38,802 nucleotides of DNA, from NCBI GenBank assembly GCA_903970185.1, contig CAJCIC010000110.1, positions 1-38,802 on the forward strand, read 5' to 3'. The first letter of the stretch is position 1. Every line of letters begins with the position of its first letter. The position numbers were made by a program, and so were the translations under genes. The stretch is from Gammaproteobacteria bacterium (lineage in GTDB: Bacteria; Pseudomonadota; Gammaproteobacteria; Burkholderiales; Burkholderiaceae_D). Below the pieces are notes generated by a model that did no database searches, was not told the origin of the DNA, and worked only from the letters and a program-made list of their open reading frames with translations. This document shows, in pieces, positions 14,780-23,501 of the stretch.

Positions 14780-15745
14780 TCACGGCTCGAAATGATGGCG
14801 CTGCGCGTACCACCAGGCCATCCAGAGTGCAGTCACGACGAGCGACATCCCAATGAAGATCAGAGGAAAGGGAGCAGCGCCTGGACGCTGGATATCCGTC
14901 GAGGAGAACAGCACAAAAAAGACCCAGTTACCGATCAAAAACAGGAAGCCTGACGACCAGGCGATGATCGAGCGACGGTAAATGCCGGCTGCAAGCAGTA
15001 ACTCCAAAGCGCCGCACGCAGCGAGCGCAGGCGGCGATGAAAACTTGGTTGCACTAAACGGCAGCGTCATCCTGCCGGTATCGAAGATGCCGCCAATGGG
15101 CAGCGCCTGGCAAAGCAGCGCGATGCCGCCAATGGCCAGAACCAGGGCGACGTAGTCAGGCAGTCGCGAACGCCCGCGGCTATCGAGAATGCCGGGTGAT
15201 GCATTCACCGTGGCACCTGCACCGGGTCCTGGAACAGTGAGCGCCTTGCCAATCAATGCCGACAGCCATTGGACATCGTTTCGCGATAGCCACAAGCCGA
15301 ACTGGCAGATTGCCAGCCCGCCAACCCACATCAGCACGGGAATTGCAAGCGCCGCTGGTCTCGAAGATGCCACCGCGCCAGTGATCATGCCGATCAGCAT
15401 GACAAGCGTGAAGCAGCTTAGCGCGCCGAACCACAGCGCCGTGAAAATGCGGACGATCGGCAAGACGCCAAAGCGGCCGGTGAGGATGACGCGATTGCCG
15501 CGCTCTTCGAAACGACCCCTGAAAAAAGGCTTGAACGAGTTGTTCACCATCGGTATCACGCGCTGCAGCGAGACCCGCGACGCATTGACGGCACCGACGG
15601 CGCACTGCTGCTTGAACTGCGCGAACAAATTCCACGTCCGCGTGGTTGCGGCACTGAGCCGCGCCACGGATTCATCGAGGTCGTAGGCACTCGCAAATTC
15701 CACCGGTTCCGAATCGGTCCACAGCCGACGGAACAATTTACCCAT
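14780..15745 (-). CDS. Membrane protein of unknown function
   Basis: A 321-residue protein that I do not recognise. About the first 110 residues are polar and probably cytoplasmic, including VPMVNNSFKP-like and FRGRFEERGNRVILTGRF stretches. They are followed by about six hydrophobic segments: IFTALWFGALSCFTLVMLIG, then IPVLMWVGGLAICQFGLWL, YVALVLAIGGIALLCQAL, a GALELLLAAG segment, FLFLIGNWVFFVLF and IFIGMSLVVTALWMAWW. The last 100 residues resemble DoxX-like or general small membrane domains only in hydrophobicity. It follows the lactonase gene by 144 bases on the same strand, so it may be the last gene of that operon or have its own promoter. Confidence 0.7.
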   Translation of the reverse strand: MGKLFRRLWTDSEPVEFASAYDLDESVARLSAATTRTWNLFAQFKQQCAVGAVNASRVSLQRVIPMVNNSFKPFFRGRFEERGNRVILTGRFGVLPIVRIFTALWFGALSCFTLVMLIGMITGAVASSRPAALAIPVLMWVGGLAICQFGLWLSRNDVQWLSALIGKALTVPGPGAGATVNASPGILDSRGRSRLPDYVALVLAIGGIALLCQALPIGGIFDTGRMTLPFSATKFSSPPALAACGALELLLAAGIYRRSIIAWSSGFLFLIGNWVFFVLFSSTDIQRPGAAPFPLIFIGMSLVVTALWMAWWYAQRHHFEP

Positions 15746-15889
15746 GGCGACACCTTTTCGGTTGCTTGCTTAAGCAGCGAAGCCGGCCGTTCAAAACGTG
15801 CCGAAGTTTCACTGATTGGCCATCAGGTTGCGATTTGCCAGCGGCTTTTCAAGGCGCTTTGCGACGTCTTGGGCGGTCGGTCGCGCTGG

Positions 15890-17098
15890 CTAGGACAGGA
15901 ATGTCATCACCACCGGGCTGCCCACGGGCTGATAGCGACCGGTAAAACGCAGCTCCCCGGTGCGTGCCGAGATCCGGAATGAGGTGATCGAATCGCCTTT
16001 CTGGTTGCAGGAAAAAAGGAGCGTGCCGCTGGGGTCGATGACCATGCTGCGCGGGTAGTCGGCACGCACCCATTCGTCACCGACGCATGCCAGCGTGCCG
16101 TCCTTGTCGACACGAAAGATCATGATGCTGTCGTGCAAGCGGTTGCCAACGTAGACGAAGCGCCCATCGGGCGAGACCAAAAGCTCGGATGACAAATTGC
16201 TGCCGGCAAAACCCTTGGGCAGTGCGCTTTGCGACTGGCGCAATGACAATGCCCCGGTCGCAGGGTCATAGCCATACACGACCAGTTGACCATCATGTTC
16301 GTGGAGGTTGTAGAAGATCCTGCCGTTCGGATGGAACGCGAAGTGGCGCGGGGCGGAGCCAGCAGGCGCATCGACGATCGCGGTTGCGGCCGGGCTCAGG
16401 CGACCCCGGTTCTGATCCAGCCTCCAGATCAGGGTCTGGTCAAGGCCGGCATCGTTGGCGATGACGAACTCGCCGCGTGGATCGGATTGCACCATGTGAA
16501 TGTGCGAGCCGGCATGATCGCTAATGCCGAATTGGCCTTTTGGATCGAGCGCGGCGCTTGCCGCATGCAGGGGACCTGTGGGATGCTGCATATCCGATGG
16601 CTCGGCCAGCGAGCCATCGGCCTTGACCGGAAATACGGCGACGCTTCCGCCCGTGTAGTTGCCAACGAAAACGTATTTGCCGCTCGGATGCACGCTCATG
16701 TGTGCCGGGTTCGCACCCCCTGAACTGACCGTGCCAATGCGGGTCAGCGCGCCGCTTGCCGCATCGATCGCGAAACTCGAAACCGAGCCGCTATGGTTGT
16801 CGCTGAAGTCGTCGACTTCGCTTACCGCATAGAGCATCGAGTGCGCCGGATTCAACGCGATCCACGACGGGTTGCGAATATCGCCAAAGAGATCGCGCTG
16901 GGTCATCTCGCCCGAGGCCGGATCAACTTCAAACAGATAGATTCCACCGCCATTGGGGGTGTAGGTGCCAACATAGGCGAATCGGGGTTTTTTCGCGCCA
17001 GCAGCCGCCAGGGGCACGCAGGCCAGCGCACAAAGAGCACCAAGTCCGCCCAGGATGTGCCGCCGGCCAGGATTGATACGCTTTTCTGGATCGGTCAT
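15890..17098 (-). CDS. Exported lactonase, seven-bladed beta-propeller family
   Basis: A 402-residue protein of the 6-phosphogluconolactonase-type (YbhE/Lactonase, PF10282) beta-propeller family. It has a Tat-like signal: RRHILGGLGALCALACVPLAAAGA, with twin Arg and a hydrophobic core. Propeller repeats follow, beginning FAYVGTYTPNGGGIYLFEVDP, then AHMSVHPSGKYVFVGNYTGG, HFAFHPNGRIFYNLHEHDG and VSPDGRFVYVGNRLHDS. Export and the position directly after dehydrogenase genes suggest that it hydrolyses sugar lactones in the periplasm rather than 6-phosphogluconolactone in the cytoplasm. Start 17098 is chosen because the longer frame runs into the cytochrome gene and lacks a signal peptide. It is the fourth gene of the dehydrogenase operon, 37 bases after the cytochrome gene. 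Confidence 0.88.
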   Translation of the reverse strand: MTDPEKRINPGRRHILGGLGALCALACVPLAAAGAKKPRFAYVGTYTPNGGGIYLFEVDPASGEMTQRDLFGDIRNPSWIALNPAHSMLYAVSEVDDFSDNHSGSVSSFAIDAASGALTRIGTVSSGGANPAHMSVHPSGKYVFVGNYTGGSVAVFPVKADGSLAEPSDMQHPTGPLHAASAALDPKGQFGISDHAGSHIHMVQSDPRGEFVIANDAGLDQTLIWRLDQNRGRLSPAATAIVDAPAGSAPRHFAFHPNGRIFYNLHEHDGQLVVYGYDPATGALSLRQSQSALPKGFAGSNLSSELLVSPDGRFVYVGNRLHDSIMIFRVDKDGTLACVGDEWVRADYPRSMVIDPSGTLLFSCNQKGDSITSFRISARTGELRFTGRYQPVGSPVVMTFLS

Positions 17099-17135
17099 CG
17101 GTGTTTCGCCGCGAGGCTCTGATGCTTGCGCAGAT

Positions 17136-18428
17136 TCATTGTGCCGGTACAGGAAGCGGCACGATTGATTTTCTGAGTTTTGCCACTTGCCGTGCGGTGA
17201 CGCTTGGCCCTTGGTTGCCCCAGCTCGTCTGGATGAATGAAACGACGTCGGCAATCTGCTCGTCATTCATGATCGCTGCATAAGGCGCCATGGTCAGGGT
17301 CGATGGCGCCGTGTCGGTTGCAGGTTGCGCGCCGCCAGCCAGGACGATCCTGATGGCCGCCTGGCCATCGGTTTGCAGCATCGGATTTCCTGCAAGCGCT
17401 GGAAACGCCTTGGCGTAACCCGCGCCGTCCGAGCGATGGCATCCGGCGCAGCGATCGACATACAGCTGGGCGCCGCGACCGCTGGCAACACCGTTGTAGA
17501 GCGCCTTCGCGACGGTGTCGTCGCGCTGGTACGGCTTGGCCTTGGTGTCGTGGGGAGAAAGCTGCTTCAGATACAGGGCGATGGCGTTTAGGTCGGCATC
17601 GGTCATGTACTGGGTCGAGTGAACGATGACATCGTTCATGCCGCCAAAGGTGGCCGTGTTCTGATTGCGGCCCTCTTTGAGCAGCGCCACGATGTCTGCG
17701 ACGGTCCATTGCGCGAGGCCGCCGCCATTTTCATTGCGCAGCGACGGCACCATCCAGTCATCGACGACAAATCCTCCCGACAGGTAAAGCGTGTTGTCGC
17801 GGTCATCGAGTGCCTTTTCCTGCATCGTCAGGGCACGCGGCGTGTGGCAGGCACCGCAGTGGCCAAGTCCTTCGACGAGATAGGCGCCGCGCTCGATTTC
17901 CGCCGTGCCCTGGCCTTTGACGAAGGGTTGCGGCTTCGGCGCGAATACGACACGCCAGATCGACAGCGGAAAGCGCACCGACAGCGGCCAGTGGATATCG
18001 GACTTGCGATTCGGGCTCTTTACGGGCGCGACGCCGTGCATGAAATAGGCATAGAGCGCGCGCGTATCGTCGTCGGTGAGGCGCGAATAGGACGGGTAGG
18101 GCATGGCCGGATACAGCGTGTAGCCGCGCTTTGACGTGCCTTTTCTGACGCCATTGGAAAAATCCTCGAATGACCAGGTGCCGATTCCGGTTTCAGCGTC
18201 AGGCGTGATGTTTGACGAATAGATGCGGCCAATCGGCGTTAGCATCGGAAAGCCGCCGGCGAAAGCGGCGCCGTTCTCCGCCGTATGGCAGGCGGCGCAA
18301 TCGCCGACCTTGGCGAGGTATTCACCTCGCTTGATGAGATCCTCGTCCGCTGGGTTGGCTGCAAACGCGGCCAGGGGCGCGATACCGGCTAGCATGCTGA
18401 ATACGAGGGCGAGCGGGCAGTGGCGCAT
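17136..18428 (-). CDS. Triheme cytochrome c subunit of a membrane-linked dehydrogenase
   Basis: A 430-residue periplasmic cytochrome with three covalent heme sites: CAACH at residues 44-48, CGACH at 191-195 and CAGCH at 327-331. The N-terminus is a standard signal peptide ending in AAFA. Three-heme cytochromes of this size are the electron-transfer subunits of gluconate-2-dehydrogenase, alcohol, sorbitol and fructose dehydrogenases. They pass electrons to ubiquinone or to a terminal oxidase. The C-terminal end lacks an obvious long hydrophobic anchor, although the final 15 residues are mixed. It follows the flavoprotein gene by 8 bases, so the pair is certainly one transcript. Confidence 0.93.
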   Translation of the reverse strand: MRHCPLALVFSMLAGIAPLAAFAANPADEDLIKRGEYLAKVGDCAACHTAENGAAFAGGFPMLTPIGRIYSSNITPDAETGIGTWSFEDFSNGVRKGTSKRGYTLYPAMPYPSYSRLTDDDTRALYAYFMHGVAPVKSPNRKSDIHWPLSVRFPLSIWRVVFAPKPQPFVKGQGTAEIERGAYLVEGLGHCGACHTPRALTMQEKALDDRDNTLYLSGGFVVDDWMVPSLRNENGGGLAQWTVADIVALLKEGRNQNTATFGGMNDVIVHSTQYMTDADLNAIALYLKQLSPHDTKAKPYQRDDTVAKALYNGVASGRGAQLYVDRCAGCHRSDGAGYAKAFPALAGNPMLQTDGQAAIRIVLAGGAQPATDTAPSTLTMAPYAAIMNDEQIADVVSFIQTSWGNQGPSVTARQVAKLRKSIVPLPVPAQ

Positions 18429-18436
18429 GCGTCGGG

Positions 18437-20212
18437 CTAGGCGATGAGAAACCCGGGGCGCTTCACGTATTGTTCGCGAATGGCCTTCGCCGCCCAGTAC
18501 GTCAGGGTACAGGCGAGCCCGGTCGGGTTATAGCCGATGCCGATCGGAAAAACGCTCGAGCCGACGACAAACACATTGGGCACGTCCCAGCATTGCAGGT
18601 AGCGATTGACGGCGCTCGTATCGCGGTCGGTGCCCATCGGCGTGCCGCCGGCCCAGTGCGTTGTCTGGTAGCTGCGAAGATCCAGATGGGCCCCGATCGG
18701 CTTGACATTGACGTTCATCGACTTGGCATTCATCGCCTGGCCGACCTTCACGATCTGGCTTGTGACATAGCGACTCATCTTGATGTCGTTGTCCTTCCAG
18801 TCGAAGGTAAAGCGCAACAGCGGCTGCCCGAAGCTATCCTTGTAGGTCGGATCGAGATCGACATAACAGTCGCGATACACCATGTTGGCGCCGTGGACAT
18901 CAAGCGACACGGTATTGACGAAACTGTCCTTGATCGCCTTCTTCCAGCGCGGGCCCCAGGTCGGCGTGCCATCAGGTACAGGAATGCCGGAGATCGGCTT
19001 GCTGCCGGCGGGATTGCACCACACCGGCGCACCGCCGACAAAGCCAAGCGGTCCGTGGTCGAAGTGGTCGCCGTTGTAGTCGTCAAGGGCAACGCCCGTT
19101 CCGCCCGCGCCAATGAAGGGATTGATATTCGTGTCAGGGGCAAAGAACATCTGCAGTGAGGACATCATCTGGTAGGCGATGTTCTTGCCTACCGCACCGC
19201 GACCGGTTGTCGGGTCATAGGCTTTGCCGATGCCAGACAAAAGCAACAGGCGCGCGTTGTTGTACGCGAACGTGCCGGCAACGACGATATCTGCAGGCTG
19301 CTCGACGGTCGCGCCGTCGTGGTTGACGTAGGTCACGCCGGTGGCGCGCGTCTTTGTCGCATCGAGGTTGATGCGCAGCACGTTGGCATTCGCCCTGAGC
19401 TCGAACTTCGGCTGGCGGCGCAAGGCCGGCAGGATGTTGACATTCGGCGATGCCTTCGAATAGTTGTAGCAGGCGTATCCCGAGCAGTAGCCGCAAAAGT
19501 TGCAGGGACCCATCTGGCAACCATACGGATTGGTGTAGGGCCCCGAGGCGTTGGCCGAAGGACAGGCGAACGGGTGCAGCCCGACGGCTTTCGCCGCTTT
19601 CATGAAAAGGTTTGCGGTATAGGGCACCTTTTGCGGCGGCAGCGGAAAATTGTCGGAGCGGTCGGCTTCAAAGGGATTGCCAGGCCCGACCACCTGGCCC
19701 TTGACGCGGAACGCCTGGCCTGACGTGCCAAACACCTTTTCCTGGAAATCGAATAGCGGCTCGAGCTCTTCGTAGCTGACGCCAAAATCCTGGATGGTCA
19801 TGTCCTTTGGAATGAAGTTCTTGCCGTAGCGTTCCTGATAGTGGCTGCGCAGGCGCAGTTCCTCAGGCAGCACGCGCCAGTGCAGGCCCGACCAGTGCAG
19901 TCCCGCGCCACCGACGCCTTCACCGGGCTTGAACGCGCCGATCTGGCGATAAGGCACCGCAGTCGCGTTCATCGTCTGGCGAAACGTGAACGTGCTCCTT
20001 GACATGTTCTGGAACAGCTTCCAGCGGGCGAGATTGGGCAATTCGTCAAGCGTCGTCGGATAGGCGCCGTCGGGGTAGGTATCGCGATTTTCGCCGCGTT
20101 CAAGAGCGACGACAGAAAGGCCGGCATCGCTGAGTTCCTTCGCCATGATCGCGCCGGTCCAGCCAAAGCCGACGATGACGACGTCGACGGGTTTCATCTT
20201 GGCGTCGGTCAT
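18437..20212 (-). CDS. GMC-family flavoprotein, gluconate 2-dehydrogenase large-subunit type
   Basis: A 591-residue FAD enzyme. The ADP-binding motif is VVIVGFGWTGA (residues 11-21), and GEGVGGAGLHWSGLHWR follows. The GMC His/Asn pair is seen as THWAGGTPMG and GYNPTGLACTLTYW near the C-terminus. A striking Cys cluster, C232-x4-C237-x2-C240-x2-C243-x4-C248, lies in the middle (sequence CQMGPCNFCGYCSGYAC). Cys-rich segments at this place occur in gluconate-2-dehydrogenase-type enzymes and can hold an Fe-S cluster, which I infer here. No signal peptide is visible; the small subunit probably supports its Tat export. The start at 20212 has GGAGG upstream. Confidence 0.93.
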   Translation of the reverse strand: MTDAKMKPVDVVIVGFGWTGAIMAKELSDAGLSVVALERGENRDTYPDGAYPTTLDELPNLARWKLFQNMSRSTFTFRQTMNATAVPYRQIGAFKPGEGVGGAGLHWSGLHWRVLPEELRLRSHYQERYGKNFIPKDMTIQDFGVSYEELEPLFDFQEKVFGTSGQAFRVKGQVVGPGNPFEADRSDNFPLPPQKVPYTANLFMKAAKAVGLHPFACPSANASGPYTNPYGCQMGPCNFCGYCSGYACYNYSKASPNVNILPALRRQPKFELRANANVLRINLDATKTRATGVTYVNHDGATVEQPADIVVAGTFAYNNARLLLLSGIGKAYDPTTGRGAVGKNIAYQMMSSLQMFFAPDTNINPFIGAGGTGVALDDYNGDHFDHGPLGFVGGAPVWCNPAGSKPISGIPVPDGTPTWGPRWKKAIKDSFVNTVSLDVHGANMVYRDCYVDLDPTYKDSFGQPLLRFTFDWKDNDIKMSRYVTSQIVKVGQAMNAKSMNVNVKPIGAHLDLRSYQTTHWAGGTPMGTDRDTSAVNRYLQCWDVPNVFVVGSSVFPIGIGYNPTGLACTLTYWAAKAIREQYVKRPGFLIA

Positions 20213-20220
20213 CGGGCCTC

Positions 20221-20913
20221 CTAGGCTGAAGAGACCGGAGGGAAGGGGTATTTTTTTCCGTACTGCTCGATCCAATCCATGAAATCCGCGCGGGCCCCGG
20301 GAAAGCCGATCATGCGCCAGGCGGCCATGTCCTTGTTGCCGCCGTGCTTGGGATCGCAGAAATAGCCTTCATGCGTGTTTTGCATGATCTGGCCGAAAAA
20401 CGTCCGTGGCGGAAGGCTCGCGAGCGCGAACGTGCCTTTTTCGAGCCCGTGCAAAATCTCGTCCTTTTGCGCGTCCGGGAGGCTGGCGAAGGAAGAGCCG
20501 CTGTGCTTTTGCACGGCGTCCTGGAATTCGGCGAGGCCCTTGCGGTAGAGCTCGCGTGGCGTGTAAGGCAACTGGTAGCCAAAGTCGTCTGATACCGTCA
20601 GAAACGGGCCTTGCATGTACCACAGCTTGCCAAAGGCGTAGGGGGTGGCCATCTGCCGGTCAATGAATTCTGCCGCGCCGGCTTCCAGTGCGCCAGGCCC
20701 CTCGGCATCGTGAGGAATCAGTCGATCGAGAATGGCGCAAAGGGTCTGCCATTCTTCGGCCGTGAAGTAGCTTGGCTGGTAGGCCTGCGGCGTTTCGGCG
20801 CTGCTCGCGGAAACTGTTTTGGCAGCGACTGCGGCGAGCGCGGCAGTGGGCGCGACGCGGACAACTCTTCGAAGGAACAGGCGACGGGCGGGGGAAATTC
20901 CGATAAATCGCAT
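20221..20913 (-). CDS. Gluconate 2-dehydrogenase subunit 3 family protein, Tat-exported
   Basis: A 230-residue small subunit of the same enzyme. The N-terminus has a twin-arginine signal, ARRLFLRRVVRVAPTAALAA, which normally carries the folded flavoprotein through the Tat system. The mature part has the family pattern: FTAEEWQTLCAILDRLIPHD near residue 60, AAEFIDRQM, and PPRTFFGQIMQNTHEGYFCDPKHGGNKDMAAWRMIGFPG at the end. The start 20913 is selected because it gives this signal; the frame further upstream is not similar to the family. It is the first gene of the operon, followed 8 bases later by the flavoprotein. Confidence 0.92.
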   Translation of the reverse strand: MRFIGISPARRLFLRRVVRVAPTAALAAVAAKTVSASSAETPQAYQPSYFTAEEWQTLCAILDRLIPHDAEGPGALEAGAAEFIDRQMATPYAFGKLWYMQGPFLTVSDDFGYQLPYTPRELYRKGLAEFQDAVQKHSGSSFASLPDAQKDEILHGLEKGTFALASLPPRTFFGQIMQNTHEGYFCDPKHGGNKDMAAWRMIGFPGARADFMDWIEQYGKKYPFPPVSSA

Positions 20914-20986
20914 CGTGGTCCTTGCTGCTCCCGCCGAATCTTGAAGAGGGCACCGGCCGCGGTCGTGACGACGCGGCGGCGTGCGC

Positions 20987-21015
20987 AAATGCTTGCTGAC
21001 ATCATCGCAGCATTT
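20987..21015. promoter_or_regulatory. Imperfect inverted repeat upstream of the dehydrogenase operon
   Basis: AAATGC at 20987-20992 and GCATTT at 21010-21015 are inverted; the arms can extend to AAATGCtTGC and GCAGCATTT with one bulge. The gap of 160 bases between pilU and the dehydrogenase operon should hold this operon's promoter, so the repeat could be an operator. No clear -35/-10 pair is visible. Confidence 0.3.
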
Positions 21016-21073
21016 CGGCGCTTCCGGCAAGAATCAGCAGGTTTTGCTGTGGTATTCGCCGCACTTCTGCCCG

Positions 21074-22357
21074 TCACGCCGGCTTGGAGCCTTCGCGTTC
21101 GCGCTTTTCCGCCATCAGCTTGTCGAGCTGAGCCTGCTCGAGCTCGCGTTTTCGCTGAGCCTGCGCCCGAATTTCCTCGGCGCGCAGTTCTTCGACTTCC
21201 TCAGGCGACGGATCTTCGTGAAGCGATAACGCCAGCCCGGCTGCCGAAGGCGGTTCACCGCGGGTGCTTTTGAGCTTGATATTAAGGCGCAGCTCGTTGG
21301 CGGAATCGGCGTTGCGGATGGCCTCCTCGTAGGGGATGTGGCCTTCGTTGTACAGATCGAAGAGCGCCCAGTCGAATGTGCGCATGCCAAGTTCGCGGGA
21401 CTTGGCCATGATCGGCTTGATCTCCTGGAACTCGCCCTTGAAGATTTTCTCTGAAATGCTCGGCGTGTTGATGAGGATCTCGATCGCCGCCTTGCGGCCC
21501 TTGCCGTCGATGGTTCTGATCAGTCGCTGCGAAATGATCGAGCGCAAGTTGCTTGAGAGGTCCATCAGCAGTTGATTGCGGCGCTCGTCGGGGAAGAAGT
21601 TGATGATGCGATCGATGGTCTGGTTGGCGCTATTGGCATGCAAGGTTCCAAGACACAAATGGCCGGTTTCGGCGAACGCGATGGCGTGCTCCATCGTCTC
21701 GGCGTCGCGGATCTCGCCGATCAGGATGACATCCGGCGCCTGGCGCAGCGTATTCTTTAGCGCATGGTGCCAGGAATGCGTGTCAATGCCGACTTCACGG
21801 TGGGTGATGAGTGATTTTTGCGACTGGTGCACATATTCGACGGGATCTTCGACTGTAATGATGTGACCTGGCGAGGTGCGATTGCGGTGATCGATCATGG
21901 CGGCAAGCGTGGTTGACTTGCCCGAGCCGGTGCCGCCAACGACCAGAACCAAGCCGCGCTTGGTCATGATGATTTCCTTCATGATCTCGGGCAGGCCGAG
22001 CTTCTCGAAACTCGGCATTTCCGCAGCGATGGTGCGAATCACCATGCCGACTTGGCGCTGCTGCATGAAAACGTTGACCCGAAAACGCGACACGCCTGGC
22101 ACGGTCATGGCGAAATTGCATTCGAGCTCGCGCGCAAATTCCTCGCGCTGCTTCTCGTTCATGACCGCGTTGGCGAGCTGCCGCGTCACCGCGCCGGTCA
22201 GCTTTTGCGTGCCGAGCGGTTGCATGTTGCCCTGCAACTTGATGCTTGGCGGGTAGTCGGCTGCAACAAAAAGGTCCGAGCCCCCCGCGCCGCTCATCGC
22301 CGTAAGCAGCTTGGTCATGTAGGCGCTCGCCTGTTCTTCGCTTAATACAGCAGCCAT
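21074..22357 (-). CDS. pilU: Type IV pilus retraction ATPase, PilU type
   Basis: A 427-residue hexameric ATPase of the PilT/VirB11-like secretion family, which powers type IV pilus retraction and twitching. Walker A is GGTGSGKSTT at residues 141-150, the Asp box is in HIITVEDPVEYVH, Walker B is DVILIGEIRD at 209-218, and the His box is LGTLHANSANQTIDR starting at 236. The protein is longer than PilT (about 345 residues) and has a C-terminal acidic and coiled-coil extension rich in Glu, Arg and Lys, both pointing to PilU. PilU normally works with PilT, which is not next to it here. The ATG at 22357 has a strong AGAGGAG site. Confidence 0.92.
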   Translation of the reverse strand: MAAVLSEEQASAYMTKLLTAMSGAGGSDLFVAADYPPSIKLQGNMQPLGTQKLTGAVTRQLANAVMNEKQREEFARELECNFAMTVPGVSRFRVNVFMQQRQVGMVIRTIAAEMPSFEKLGLPEIMKEIIMTKRGLVLVVGGTGSGKSTTLAAMIDHRNRTSPGHIITVEDPVEYVHQSQKSLITHREVGIDTHSWHHALKNTLRQAPDVILIGEIRDAETMEHAIAFAETGHLCLGTLHANSANQTIDRIINFFPDERRNQLLMDLSSNLRSIISQRLIRTIDGKGRKAAIEILINTPSISEKIFKGEFQEIKPIMAKSRELGMRTFDWALFDLYNEGHIPYEEAIRNADSANELRLNIKLKSTRGEPPSAAGLALSLHEDPSPEEVEELRAEEIRAQAQRKRELEQAQLDKLMAEKREREGSKPA

Positions 22358-22682
22358 ACGCTCCTCTGTTACGCGCGGGCCGATTCGCGACGCTTGGGGC
22401 CCTCACAAAGCGGCAATCTTGGCATGGCTTGGCGCCTTTTGGAATATCCGGCATGTACCTCGCGTTGATTGCAACAGTCGTACTTGGTCGTTGGGCCAAA
22501 GCCCGGGGGCCGCTTGCGTCCCATCGACCAGAGTCCGAGTACGTCGCAAATGAAGGCGAGGGCGCAGAGGGCCAGATGCAAGCGTCGGCACAGTACGGTG
22601 CGATATTCTAGCTGCAGGGATCGCAGTACCATGCTGATGAAAAGCGTTGCTTCTCGGCGCTGGTCAATGCGAAGGACGATTC
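22358..22682. other. Intergenic region between pilU and the SDR gene
   Basis: This 325-base gap separates the divergently transcribed pilU and SDR genes and should hold both promoters. Short open frames exist on both strands (for example a leftward frame at 22369-22632), but none has a recognisable domain, a good ribosome site, or clear codon bias. I see no terminator or RNA structure that I could name. Confidence 0.5.
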
Positions 22683-23483
22683 ATGACGATGAAAAAGATC
22701 GGCACGGCCATCATCACTGGCGCATCCTCGGGCATCGGGCTTGCCTATGCGTGGCGTCTTGCCAAGCGCGGCTACGACCTGATTCTGGTCGCGCGAAAAC
22801 AGCCTGCGCTTGAAGTCATCGCGGAGGAAATTCGCGACGCACACCGGCTCAACGTCGAAATTCTGGTTGCTGACCTGGCTACGCCTGAGGGTTGCGCCGC
22901 GACCGAGAGACTTTTTGGGCAGCGCGGCGAGATTGAAATGCTCGTCAATAACGCGGGCATGGGCGCGATGGGGCCGGTTGGCGACGTCGATGGCGCAACG
23001 CTGCTGCAACTCGTCAACCTCAACGTCGTGGCGCTGACGCGGCTGTCACACGCCGCGCTTGCGGCGTTTCGGCCAAGACGCCATGGCACGCTCATCAATA
23101 TCGGCTCGATTATCGCCTTTCGTGCGGCCGCCAACGCTGCGGCGTACAGCGGATCGAAAGCCTATGTGCTGAATTTCACGCGTTCCCTCCAGCTTGAGAA
23201 CGCGGGCGGCGACATCCGCATCCAGGCCGTGTTGCCAGGCCCCGTGCGCACGGCCTTTTTCGATGCGGCGGGCTCTGATTTCTCGGTGTTTCCCGAGGAG
23301 TCCTACGTTAGCGCCGAAGAGGTCGTCGACGCTGCACTGGTCGGGCTCGACGCCGGCGAGGAGGTGTCGATTCCGACGCTAGCCGATAGCAAAGAGTTCA
23401 AATCCTACGCTGCCTTGGGCGAGCGCCTGCGGGATTTGGCCGGCAACAAAGGCATTGTCGCGGCGCGGTACGACAACGCTTGA
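22683..23483 (+). CDS. SDR-family oxidoreductase
   Basis: A 266-residue short-chain dehydrogenase with an intact active site: TGASSGIG, VNNAGMG, Ser in INIGSIIAF and Tyr/Lys in AYSGSK. The segment VARKQPALEVIAEEI after the second strand suggests NADP preference. The C-terminal part (VSAEEVVDAALVGLDAGEEVSIPTLAD) is like that of SDRs of the DltE or short-chain acyl-reductase-like group. The start at 22683 has GAAGGA at proper distance; the open frame upstream adds no homology. The nitronate monooxygenase gene follows after 18 bases, so the two are probably cotranscribed. The substrate is unknown. Confidence 0.92.
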   Translation: MTMKKIGTAIITGASSGIGLAYAWRLAKRGYDLILVARKQPALEVIAEEIRDAHRLNVEILVADLATPEGCAATERLFGQRGEIEMLVNNAGMGAMGPVGDVDGATLLQLVNLNVVALTRLSHAALAAFRPRRHGTLINIGSIIAFRAAANAAAYSGSKAYVLNFTRSLQLENAGGDIRIQAVLPGPVRTAFFDAAGSDFSVFPEESYVSAEEVVDAALVGLDAGEEVSIPTLADSKEFKSYAALGERLRDLAGNKGIVAARYDNA

Positions 23484-23501
23484 TCCAGAAGCGAGCCTCA
23501 G

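Noticed and set aside
22369-22632. Leftward 87-codon frame upstream of pilU
   Set aside because: No domain, no good ribosome site, not conserved-looking; kept only as part of the intergenic description.
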